Assembly: GCA_945863035.1 (NCBI GenBank) | Contig: CAMAZH010000027.1 | Coordinates: forward strand, 1 to 39,342 | Direction: 5' to 3' | Length of the DNA stretch: 39,342 bases | Source: Chitinophaga pinensis | GTDB lineage: Bacteria; Bacteroidota; Bacteroidia; Bacteroidales; GCA-2748055 | Part shown: one piece after another, positions 25,086 through 32,991 of the stretch | How the letters are laid out: each line of letters starts with the position of its first letter | Position numbering within the stretch: the first letter of the stretch is position 1 | The notes under the pieces: model-generated | The model's input: only the letters and a program-made list of their open reading frames with translations | Told to the model about the DNA's origin: nothing | Database searches by the model: none | Program-made: the position numbers and the translations under genes

Positions 25086-25793
25086 ATGCGATTACTGCTA
25101 ATCTCCAACTCAACAAATGCAGGTGAGGAATACCTTGCATATCCCATGGAACATATTAAGTCTTTCCTGGGCTCCGCAAAGCACAATATTCTGTTTATAC
25201 CCTACGCGGGCATCACGATTTCGTATGACGACTATACCGCAAGGGTTAACAAGCGATTCGGGGAAATCGGACACTCGGTTGCCTCGATTCACAGCTCTTA
25301 CGATCCCGTAAAAGCGGTTAGGGAAGCCGACATTATTGTTGTCGGGGGAGGGAATACATGGCAATTGCTGCACCTGATACAGAAAAACGGACTTATAGAG
25401 CCGATCCGGGAAAAAGTGCTTTCAGGAACCCCTTATATTGGTTGGAGTGCAGGGTCGAACCTTTGCTGTCCAACCATCAGAACCACCAACGATATGCCGG
25501 TAGTTCAGCCCGCCAGCTTTTCTTCGTTGAATCTTATTCCCTTTCAGATCAACCCGCACTATCTTGACGCGAACCCCGAAGGTCATGCCGGGGAAACCCG
25601 GGAAGACAGGATCAAGGAATTTATTCAGGTAAACAGGGAGTTGTATGTGGTTGGGCTGCGTGAAGGAACGATGCTTATTCTTGAAAATAGATATTTAAAG
25701 CTTATCGGTAAAAGAAAAGCAAGAATTTTCCGTTATAACAGTGAATTTCTGGAACTTTCTTCCGAGGATGATCTTAATTTCCTTTTGGAATAG
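25086..25793 (+). CDS. pepE: peptidase E-like dipeptidase (S51 family)
   Basis: A 235-aa cytosolic serine peptidase of the S51 family, which hydrolyses dipeptides beginning with aspartate. The nucleophile is Ser121 in GWSAGSNL; the preceding GGGNTWQLLHLI and the later FQINPHYLDANPEGHAGETR are conserved substrate- and triad-bearing blocks (His in NPHY). Length equals the E. coli/Salmonella enzyme (~230). It may help recycle Asp-dipeptides from peptide breakdown. A promoter box just upstream suggests it is transcribed alone; the next gene begins 85 bases later with its own -7 box. Confidence 0.93.
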   Translation: MRLLLISNSTNAGEEYLAYPMEHIKSFLGSAKHNILFIPYAGITISYDDYTARVNKRFGEIGHSVASIHSSYDPVKAVREADIIVVGGGNTWQLLHLIQKNGLIEPIREKVLSGTPYIGWSAGSNLCCPTIRTTNDMPVVQPASFSSLNLIPFQINPHYLDANPEGHAGETREDRIKEFIQVNRELYVVGLREGTMLILENRYLKLIGKRKARIFRYNSEFLELSSEDDLNFLLE

Positions 25794-25795
25794 CA

Positions 25796-25803
25796 TATTT
25801 TTG
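25796..25803 (+). promoter_or_regulatory. putative asmA-like promoter, -7 box TATTTTTG
   Basis: Exact TAnnTTTG match starting two bases after the pepE stop codon. The leader to the GTG at 25879 would be about 70 bases. No -33 TTG at normal spacing. Confidence 0.35.
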
Positions 25804-25878
25804 CATGAAATTGGCTTGTATCGGAATTGGGTTGTTGTGCGGATCGCAAAATCCTGTCAGGAAATAAATTATTGAATA

Positions 25879-28533
25879 GTGAAAAACATTATTAAAAGCA
25901 CCTCCAGGTTCATTGTTGTCATACTGTTGATACTTGCATCCATAACCGCGTTTGGCTTTGTGCTGGGAGAGTTATACAGCGACGAGATTCAGGATTATGT
26001 GATCTCTGAAATAAACAGCGAGATTGAGGTAAAAGTAAATGTCAGTTCGGCCGAGTTCTCCGTACTGCGAAAGTTTCCCTTTGTGAGTATTGTGCTTAAC
26101 GACGTGGTTGCCCTGTCGGGTAAAGGTTTCACTCGTTCTGAGTTTATTGGCATGCCGAGCGACACCCTTTTTAAAGCTTCCCGGATTTACCTTCAGTTTA
26201 ATCTGATCGATATCCTCCGCAAAGAATATCGACTCCGGAAAATCCATGCTGTCGAGGGATCGGTGACAATTCTTGTCGACAGCAATGGAGGGGTAAACTA
26301 TCGTATCTTTAAGGAAAGAAAAAAGAAAAAAGAGCAGGAAGGCTTAACTGTTGGCCTCGACGGGGTAAAGCTTAGCGGTTTCACCTGGCAGTTTCTGAAT
26401 CTTGCCAAGGATATTTTTTCGGAGGGGGAGATTGAAGATCTGGCGCTGAAGGGTAAATTTTCACAAAACAGTTTTTCATTGAATACGCTCTCCTCAGTTT
26501 ATATCAGGACATTCAAACGGGAGGGGATTGAATATGCCTCGAGGCTGAGCCTTACATCCCGGCTTATTCTCGATGTGAAGGATTCTGTTTATACCATTAG
26601 TCGGGGCGATCTTTCATTGAACAGCCTTAACATAAAAGCCGGAGGCTCGTTCACCTCCGGCACACAAACCCTCTTGGATCTGCAGGTTGCGGGTGAAAAT
26701 CTGGATATCAAATCCCTGATTTCGGCACTGCCTTTGAACACCGAGGCCATCAGAAAGTATGCCCCCTCCGGGAAAGCCGATATGCTGATCAAGCTAAATG
26801 GTTCGCTTAGCAGCACGGCTGTTCCCTCGATCAAAGCAGCGTTTAAAATTTTGAACGGCAGCGTTTTTCTGCCCGAACTCGGCAGTCAGGTCACCGGGAT
26901 TGCCCTTCGGGGGACGTATTCAAACGGCTCGCGCAGGAGCGCCGAAACAAGCAGGATAATCCTCAGCGACTATTTCGTCAATTTCGGGGAAAGCTCACTG
27001 GCCGGTAAGTTAAGCCTTGACAACTTTATCAAACCCTTCCTTTCAGCTTCGCTAAACGGAACCCTTATTGCCAAAGATCTTTCGAAGGTAATGAATATCG
27101 AGGGCCTGGTTCTGGAGCAGGGATTTATTCACCCCAATTTATCGGTAAACATTAACCTGAGCTCCTTCAGCGATATTGGGAAGCAGAACCTTTCGGCAAA
27201 CGGGATAAATGGAACCATTGGCTTTGAGGGGATTTCAGGAAAAACGCCTTTCTCGGGCCTTCCCCTGCACCTTCTGGAGGGAAGTATAAAAATGGATGGT
27301 AAAACCTGGTTTCCGGTTTTAAACATAAAACTGGGCGAAAACATCGTTTCAACCGACCTGACAGTCGACCATTTTCTGGAATTCATTTTACACAAGTCAG
27401 CCATCCCCCAAGTAAGTGGGGAAATCCTGTCCGAACGGCTTACAATTACCGATTTCATCAGGAAGTCTGAATCGTCAGAAGAGATTGACTTTCATCTACC
27501 TGACAGCATTTATCTTAAGTTGCATTGCAAGGTGGATAGTTTTATTTACGGAAAATTTTTATCCTCTGATCTCGACACATGGTTTAGCTACAAACCCGGC
27601 TTGCTCAGCGTATCGTCACTGAAGATGGAAACCATGAGCGGCAAGGTTTCTGCTGCGGGAGCCATAATCGGGGATATACAGGGGAGAATGCTTCTTCGAA
27701 CCACCGGCGATTTGCGGAAAATCGATATCCATAACCTCTTTTACACCTTCAATAATTTCGGACAGGGTTTTATTGTTTCCGAAAATTTGAAGGGCTTTGT
27801 CTCCGGGACTTATGATTTTTCCGCCCATATCAACAACAAGCTGGAACTGCAGACCAAAAACCTTACCGCCGAATCCGATTTTGTGATTGAGAATGGCGAG
27901 CTGATTAACTTTGAACCGATTACCGAGCTATCTTCCTTTGTGGAACTTTCGGAACTGCAACACATCCGGTTCTCAACACTTAAAAATTCCGTTTTAATAA
28001 AAGACGAGAAGGTTTTTATACCCCAAATGGATATTAATTCTTCGGCCTTTAATATTACCATTTCCGGCAGCCATGGATTTGACAATTATTTCGATTATAA
28101 AATGAGACTGAGTCTGAACGACATTCTTGCTGTCAAGGTGAAGAAGCCGAAAAGGGAGAGTGAGGAGTTTGGAGTGATTGAGGACGATGGCGCCGGCAAA
28201 ACAAATCTTTATCTCACGATTATAGGAACCCCCGACGACTTCAAAATACGGTACGACAGAAAAGAAGCTATTAATAAAGTAAAAAGTGATCTTCAGCAAG
28301 AAAAGAAGGTCCTTAAAACGATTCTCAGGGAGGAATTGGGATTCTTTAAAAAAGACAGCCTATCTTCCCCCACAGGCAAAGATGATGGCGTTAAGGACCG
28401 GTTTATTATGGATTGGGGAGACGAAGCAGACAAACCTGAGACGACGATTGCCGAAGAAGAGCAAAAGAAGGGGAAGAAAAAGGACCCTGCCTTTAAAATT
28501 TCCTGGGAGGAAGAAGACCCTGACCTGCAATAA
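25879..28533 (+). CDS. AsmA-family envelope protein
   Basis: An 884-aa protein with an N-terminal membrane anchor (about residues 10-32) and a long periplasmic part of repeated beta-strand units, as in AsmA/TamB/YhdP-type proteins. These are thought to form grooved bridges that move phospholipids between membranes and to influence outer-membrane assembly. The segment VKVNVSSAEFSVLRKFPFVSIVLNDV near residues 50-75 is the AsmA N-terminal signature. The C-terminal ~100 residues are highly charged. The start is a GTG at 25879; no ATG is near the anchor. A sensor kinase gene starts 20 bases after its stop, so the two are likely co-transcribed. Confidence 0.85.
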   Translation: MKNIIKSTSRFIVVILLILASITAFGFVLGELYSDEIQDYVISEINSEIEVKVNVSSAEFSVLRKFPFVSIVLNDVVALSGKGFTRSEFIGMPSDTLFKASRIYLQFNLIDILRKEYRLRKIHAVEGSVTILVDSNGGVNYRIFKERKKKKEQEGLTVGLDGVKLSGFTWQFLNLAKDIFSEGEIEDLALKGKFSQNSFSLNTLSSVYIRTFKREGIEYASRLSLTSRLILDVKDSVYTISRGDLSLNSLNIKAGGSFTSGTQTLLDLQVAGENLDIKSLISALPLNTEAIRKYAPSGKADMLIKLNGSLSSTAVPSIKAAFKILNGSVFLPELGSQVTGIALRGTYSNGSRRSAETSRIILSDYFVNFGESSLAGKLSLDNFIKPFLSASLNGTLIAKDLSKVMNIEGLVLEQGFIHPNLSVNINLSSFSDIGKQNLSANGINGTIGFEGISGKTPFSGLPLHLLEGSIKMDGKTWFPVLNIKLGENIVSTDLTVDHFLEFILHKSAIPQVSGEILSERLTITDFIRKSESSEEIDFHLPDSIYLKLHCKVDSFIYGKFLSSDLDTWFSYKPGLLSVSSLKMETMSGKVSAAGAIIGDIQGRMLLRTTGDLRKIDIHNLFYTFNNFGQGFIVSENLKGFVSGTYDFSAHINNKLELQTKNLTAESDFVIENGELINFEPITELSSFVELSELQHIRFSTLKNSVLIKDEKVFIPQMDINSSAFNITISGSHGFDNYFDYKMRLSLNDILAVKVKKPKRESEEFGVIEDDGAGKTNLYLTIIGTPDDFKIRYDRKEAINKVKSDLQQEKKVLKTILREELGFFKKDSLSSPTGKDDGVKDRFIMDWGDEADKPETTIAEEEQKKGKKKDPAFKISWEEEDPDLQ

Positions 28534-28552
28534 TTCTCAAACAATACGAATC

Positions 28553-29713
28553 ATGGCCGTTTCAATTAACATTTACGAAAAGAAAACCCGGTGGAAGTTT
28601 TTATTATTCCTTACAGCGGTTCTCATTGGCGTGCTTTCCTTAAGCTATACAAACTGGCTGGTCGACCAGCTTTCGGTCGAGGAAAAGAAAAAGGTTGAGC
28701 TCTGGGCCGAGGCCAACCGGCAGCTCATCAGTTCCGACAATGATGATGTAAACTTGAATTTCATCTTTTCGGTAATTGAGAACAACACCACGGTACCGGT
28801 AATTCTTACAGATAGCGCCGGAACCATCGTTTCGTATCGGAATCTCGACACGACCAGGGTCGACCGCAAGAACTACCTCCCAAACCAGCTCCAGCGGATG
28901 AAAGAGCAAAATGAAGCACTTGTAATTGACTTGGGGGACGGCGACAGGAATTACATATACTATTCCGACTCAACCGTTCTTACCATGCTGGTGTTTTTTC
29001 CCTTTGTGCAGCTTGGTGTCATCGTTTTGTTTATTCTGGTTTCGTATTTTGCCTTCAGCTATTCGCGCAAAGCAGAACAAAATCAGGTGTGGATAGGTCT
29101 TTCAAAGGAAACTGCGCATCAGCTGGGCACGCCAACATCTTCGCTCAATGCCTGGGTTGAACTGCTTAAGCAGGACGTGAATCGTGAAAGCATTGTTGAA
29201 GAGCTTGAAAAGGACGCCAAGCGTCTGGAGAAAATCACCGAGCGCTTTTCCAAAATCGGGTCCAAACCGGTTCTGGTTCCGGTAAGCCTTATCCCCAGCC
29301 TTCAGAACTCTGTCAACTACCTGAAAAACAGAAGCTCACAGAAAATCAAGATCGAACTCGAAAGCCCATCCCACGAAATTGAAATCCCTCTAAATGAAGC
29401 TCTTTTTGAGTGGGTAATTGAAAATCTATGCAAAAACGCCATGGACGCCATGGAGGGCGAGGGCAATATTTCCATTAAAGTCCAGGATAACACACAGATC
29501 GTGTATATCGATATTTCCGATACGGGCAAGGGAATCCCAAAATCGAAACACAAGACCATTTTCAAACCGGGATACACCACCAAACAAAGGGGCTGGGGAC
29601 TGGGGCTGTCGCTTTCCAAAAGAATTGTCGAGACTTACCACGAGGGAAAGATCTTCGTTCTGAGCTCGGAACCCGACAAGGGCACAACTTTTCGCATCGT
29701 CATGAAGAAATAA
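28553..29713 (+). CDS. sensor histidine kinase
   Basis: A 386-aa inner-membrane kinase. Transmembrane segments are at about residues 15-35 and 142-168, enclosing a ~105-residue periplasmic sensor. The phosphoacceptor His189 is in KETAHQLGTPTSSL, and the ATPase domain has ENLCKNAMDAM (N box), DTGKGIP (G1) and RGWGLGLSLSKRI (G2). All catalytic blocks are intact. No response regulator gene is adjacent, so it is an orphan here. The open frame runs from 28286 inside the asmA-like gene, but the ATG at 28553 (MAVSINIYEK) fits the anchor. Its 20-base distance from the AsmA-like gene suggests it may sense envelope state. Confidence 0.92.
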   Translation: MAVSINIYEKKTRWKFLLFLTAVLIGVLSLSYTNWLVDQLSVEEKKKVELWAEANRQLISSDNDDVNLNFIFSVIENNTTVPVILTDSAGTIVSYRNLDTTRVDRKNYLPNQLQRMKEQNEALVIDLGDGDRNYIYYSDSTVLTMLVFFPFVQLGVIVLFILVSYFAFSYSRKAEQNQVWIGLSKETAHQLGTPTSSLNAWVELLKQDVNRESIVEELEKDAKRLEKITERFSKIGSKPVLVPVSLIPSLQNSVNYLKNRSSQKIKIELESPSHEIEIPLNEALFEWVIENLCKNAMDAMEGEGNISIKVQDNTQIVYIDISDTGKGIPKSKHKTIFKPGYTTKQRGWGLGLSLSKRIVETYHEGKIFVLSSEPDKGTTFRIVMKK

Positions 29714-29728
29714 GACATTCTTTTGAGC

Positions 29729-29736
29729 TAAATTTG
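29729..29736 (+). promoter_or_regulatory. possible -7 box TAAATTTG before the U32 gene
   Basis: Exact match to TAnnTTTG only five bases before the ATG at 29741. If used, transcription would begin at about the start codon, giving a leaderless or nearly leaderless mRNA. No -33 TTG is present, so chance is quite possible. Confidence 0.25.
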
Positions 29737-29740
29737 CCGA

Positions 29741-30994
29741 ATGAACTTTACTAGAAAAGATATTGAGCTTTTGGCTCCGGCCGGCTCCTGGGAATCGCTT
29801 ATGGCCGCAGTGCAGGGAGGTGCCGATGCTGTTTACTTCGGACTTGAGCAACTCAACATGCGGGCCCGTTCATCCTTTAACTTTACCCGTGCCGACCTGC
29901 CCCAAATTGTTTCGGTGGCGCGGGAATACGGCATGAAAACCTACCTCACCATCAACACCGTTATTTACGACCAGGAGCTGGTCATTATGCGTGACCTGAT
30001 CGACCTGGCCAAAAAAGAAGGTGTGGATGCCATTATCGCATCCGACCAGGCGGTTATGGACTACGCCTTTAAAGCGGGAGTAGAGGTGCACCTTTCTACT
30101 CAGCTTAATATCAGTAATATCGATTCGCTGAGGTTCTACTCAAATTTCGCCGATACCATGGTGCTTGCCAGGGAGCTGAACCTGGATCAGGTAGCTGGGA
30201 TTTACAAGGGAATCGAGCTACAGGACATAAAAGGGCCCTCGGGTAATCCGGTACGAATCGAGATGTTCATTCACGGTGCTTTGTGCATGTCGATATCCGG
30301 CAAATGCTACCTCAGCCTCCACGAATACAACCACTCGGCCAACCGGGGCGATTGCCTGCAGGCCTGCAGAAGATCCTATCTGGTAACCGATACCGAAAAC
30401 GGCGATCAGCTGGAAATCGACAACGAATACATCATGTCGCCCAAGGATCTTATGACCATCCACTTTCTGAATAAAATACTTGACTCGGGGGTTCGGGTGT
30501 TGAAGATCGAAGGTAGGGCGAGGGCTCCGGAATATGTAAAAACAGTAACCGCCTGCTACAACGAGGCTATCCAAGCTGTTATCAATGGAAGCTATGACGG
30601 GCAGGCTATCGAGGGATGGAAGCAAAGACTGTCCACCGTTTTTAACAGGGGATTCTGGGACGGCTATTATTTGGGACAGCGACTTGGGGAATGGAGCAGT
30701 GTTTACGGCTCCAATTCGGTGAAAAAGAAGTCGTACCGCGCCAAAGTAACCAACTATTTCGAAAAAGTCGGGGTGGCCGAAATCCTGATTGAAACCGGAG
30801 AGCTGAATCTGGGTGACGATATTATCATTACGGGTCCAACCACCGGGGTCGTTGAGTACACCCTCACAGAAATCAGGGTCGACGACAAGCCGGTTACGAA
30901 AGCAGAAAAGGGAACACGTTGCAGTATCCCCTTAAAGACTGTTGTGCGGCGTTCCGACAAGGTATATGTTCAGCTCGATTCAACTCAGCCCTGA
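29741..30994 (+). CDS. U32 family protein, TrhP-like tRNA hydroxylation factor
   Basis: A 417-aa protein of the U32 'collagenase-like peptidase' family. The signature HGALCMSISGKCYLS (about residues 177-191) is followed by SANRGDCLQACRRSYL, whose cysteines match the iron-sulphur ligands inferred for the family. Bacterial relatives of this size (TrhP/YrrO, and YegQ) act in prephenate-dependent hydroxylation of wobble uridine in tRNA, so I favour that role over proteolysis. The rRNA-modifying RlhA is a longer relative. It follows the sensor kinase by 27 bases; its end converges with the unrecognised 234-aa gene after ten bases. Confidence 0.85.
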   Translation: MNFTRKDIELLAPAGSWESLMAAVQGGADAVYFGLEQLNMRARSSFNFTRADLPQIVSVAREYGMKTYLTINTVIYDQELVIMRDLIDLAKKEGVDAIIASDQAVMDYAFKAGVEVHLSTQLNISNIDSLRFYSNFADTMVLARELNLDQVAGIYKGIELQDIKGPSGNPVRIEMFIHGALCMSISGKCYLSLHEYNHSANRGDCLQACRRSYLVTDTENGDQLEIDNEYIMSPKDLMTIHFLNKILDSGVRVLKIEGRARAPEYVKTVTACYNEAIQAVINGSYDGQAIEGWKQRLSTVFNRGFWDGYYLGQRLGEWSSVYGSNSVKKKSYRAKVTNYFEKVGVAEILIETGELNLGDDIIITGPTTGVVEYTLTEIRVDDKPVTKAEKGTRCSIPLKTVVRRSDKVYVQLDSTQP

Positions 30995-31004
30995 GTCTCC
31001 TGTG

Positions 31005-31709
31005 CTATTCAAATTTCAGAAGTTCCTGGGTATATTTTGCCTTCAATTGCTTCAGGGTCTCCATGCTAATTCCCGGGGAAAAGATCCTAACCACATCCAG
31101 AATATCCCTTGAATAAATGGCCCCAAGTGCTCCATCGAAATTTGCGGAAGAATTGTTCCTCACCACCTGAGTTACCTTAAGAAACAACTGCCAGGTCATT
31201 TGCCTTGGGATGCGGAAATAGTAGGTGGAGTGCTCATCCAGGTCGCGGTAAATCTCATCCTCGATCTCTTCTATGGTAAAATGCTTCTTGAGTTGAATAA
31301 CGCCATCGGCAGAAACATTTCGCTTTTTCGCGAATTCGATTCCCTCGGAAAAAAAGCATTTCTGAAGATCGCCAATTAACTCATAGTTGCTGAATCCACG
31401 GATACGGATACAGGGCAAGACATCATTCTGAATGCATATTTTCCCTTGAACAGCATCGAAAGTATGAGGAAAATACTTTTTTATATTATGGGCAATGCGC
31501 AATACTTTTTCGGGGGAGTATTTGATTTTCGTTATCAAAAACGCAGAAATCGGTTTGGCTTCGGTAGGCAGGTTGGCACCATGGTAGCCGGGAAAAGGCT
31601 CCTCAGTTTCTAAAACAAAAGTGTTGGGCATTATGTGATCTGCCAGGGTTTTAAGTTTCTCCTCTTTGGCGAGGCCTCCCAGAGTTTCAATAATTCTTTG
31701 GTTTTTCAT
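31005..31709 (-). CDS. unrecognised 234-aa cytosolic protein
   Basis: I do not recognise this protein. It has no signal peptide or transmembrane segment. The N-terminal ~70 residues contain LKTLADHIMPNTFVLETEEPFPGYHG; the rest is mixed alpha/beta with aromatic motifs STYYFRIPRQMTWQLFLK and a short FDGALGAIYSRDILDVVRIFSPG. The codon usage looks like its neighbours and there are no stops, so it appears to be a real gene. Upstream (31710-31925) is a small inverted-repeat element with palindromic ends that could regulate it. Downstream it converges with the U32 gene. No function is assigned. Confidence 0.75.
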   Translation of the reverse strand: MKNQRIIETLGGLAKEEKLKTLADHIMPNTFVLETEEPFPGYHGANLPTEAKPISAFLITKIKYSPEKVLRIAHNIKKYFPHTFDAVQGKICIQNDVLPCIRIRGFSNYELIGDLQKCFFSEGIEFAKKRNVSADGVIQLKKHFTIEEIEDEIYRDLDEHSTYYFRIPRQMTWQLFLKVTQVVRNNSSANFDGALGAIYSRDILDVVRIFSPGISMETLKQLKAKYTQELLKFE

Positions 31710-31736
31710 TCGAAAATTGTTTATTTAATTAATTGG

Positions 31737-31844
31737 CCTCATGGAACTTCCATGCGACTAGCATATTGAATTATCCGTAATTTTCATGTCCTTTTGTGCC
31801 TCCTCCATCCGAATTAATAATTGTGCCATGGAAGTTTCATAAGG
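31737..31844. repeat. 108-bp element bounded by inverted repeats (MITE-like or operator pair)
   Basis: CCTCATGGAACTTCCATG at 31737-31754 and the reverse complement of 31827-31844 (CCTTATGAAACTTCCATG) match at 16 of 18 bases. The inner CATGGAA-C-TTCCATG (31740-31754) is itself a perfect 15-base palindrome; the right copy is an imperfect version. No obvious target-site duplication is visible. It sits 28 bases upstream of the unrecognised gene. Confidence 0.6.
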
Positions 31845-31925
31845 ATTTAGTTAGTTTAAGGGTCATAAAATTGTCCTAAGGCAATATAGTAACAATCGGG
31901 AAAGTAAAATGGTTCAGTTACACGC

Positions 31926-32960
31926 TCATACCAAACCCTTACTTTTTAGAAGCGCAAGGATTCCGTTTGCATTGTCGGAGGCATCTGCGCTGCTGGTTTT
32001 GAAAAGAATAATTTCCCGGTTTTTCTTGTTGCTAAGTCCAAAGTTGTAGGTTTTGTCGTAGTAGTTCAGACAGATCTCAGCCGCCTCTGCCGTGTTCCCC
32101 TCCTCCAGCGCATCAATTGCCGTCTTCACATTTTGTCCCCCAAGCCGCTTCCCGATCTTCACAACGCAGTCTTTAAGATCCCGGCTTGTGTATTTCCCAT
32201 AATCTTCCACCAAACGTCCAACCCGGAGGGTTTTTTCCATATCCACAACCAACAGGCTGCCGATTGACATATTTTCGAAGAGTTCGGGAGGGATTATGTT
32301 TCGTCCGATGCTTCGGCTTTCGTCTTCGACAAAAACGGGTTTTTTCGGATCGAAAGCAAAGAGGCTGGTAAAAATATCGTTCTCAAACTGCTCGTTTGTT
32401 TTTTGTCCTGTCTCGCCAAGATTTCCAAAAGCGGAGCCTTTGTGATGGGCTAACTTCTCCAGCTTCAACACCTGATGGCCCAGTTCCTCGATTCGGTCCA
32501 ATATGGCTGACTTGCCCGAACCCGTCATTCCCCCCAGAACAATAAAATCGTAGGGAAGGGAAAAATGCTCGCGGATATAGCGCCTGTATGATTTATAACC
32601 TCCCTCAAGGATGTTGCAGCGAATGCCGTTAATTTCGAAAAGCCATGCCATGGAAGCGCTGCGCATCCCTCCCCTCCAGCAGTGCAGAGTGATATGTTTG
32701 TTCCGGGCAGTCTTGATTCCCGTCTCCGCCAGTTGGCGCATCTTTCGTCCGGCAATTTCCAATCCCGCTAAAACAGCCTCCTGCTGACCCGATTGCTTAA
32801 AAAGAGTCCCAACAATTGCCCGTTCCTCGTTATCAAACAAGGGAATGTTAACCGCGCCGGGAATATGTCCTTGCTCAAATTCGCCCGGAGAACGAACGTC
32901 AACGAGTGGAATTTCGTTTTTCAAGCGGAAGTGTTCCTCAATGCTTATTAAAACGGACAT
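31926..32960 (-). CDS. mnmH: tRNA 2-selenouridine synthase
   Basis: Replaces sulphur by selenium in 2-thiouridine at the tRNA wobble position, via a geranylated intermediate. The 344-aa protein has an N-terminal rhodanese domain with catalytic Cys94 (HCWRGGMRS) and a C-terminal P-loop domain (GGMTGSGKS, about 143-151), a combination specific for SelU/MnmH. The following LEKLAHHKGSAFGNLGE is a family motif. It uses selenophosphate from SelD, which is not in this window. It lies 31 bases downstream of the hybrid kinase gene on the same strand, so both may be in one transcript. Confidence 0.94.
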   Translation of the reverse strand: MSVLISIEEHFRLKNEIPLVDVRSPGEFEQGHIPGAVNIPLFDNEERAIVGTLFKQSGQQEAVLAGLEIAGRKMRQLAETGIKTARNKHITLHCWRGGMRSASMAWLFEINGIRCNILEGGYKSYRRYIREHFSLPYDFIVLGGMTGSGKSAILDRIEELGHQVLKLEKLAHHKGSAFGNLGETGQKTNEQFENDIFTSLFAFDPKKPVFVEDESRSIGRNIIPPELFENMSIGSLLVVDMEKTLRVGRLVEDYGKYTSRDLKDCVVKIGKRLGGQNVKTAIDALEEGNTAEAAEICLNYYDKTYNFGLSNKKNREIILFKTSSADASDNANGILALLKSKGLV

Positions 32961-32991
32961 TGGATACGTTATTAAACCGGGTAAGGCAAAC

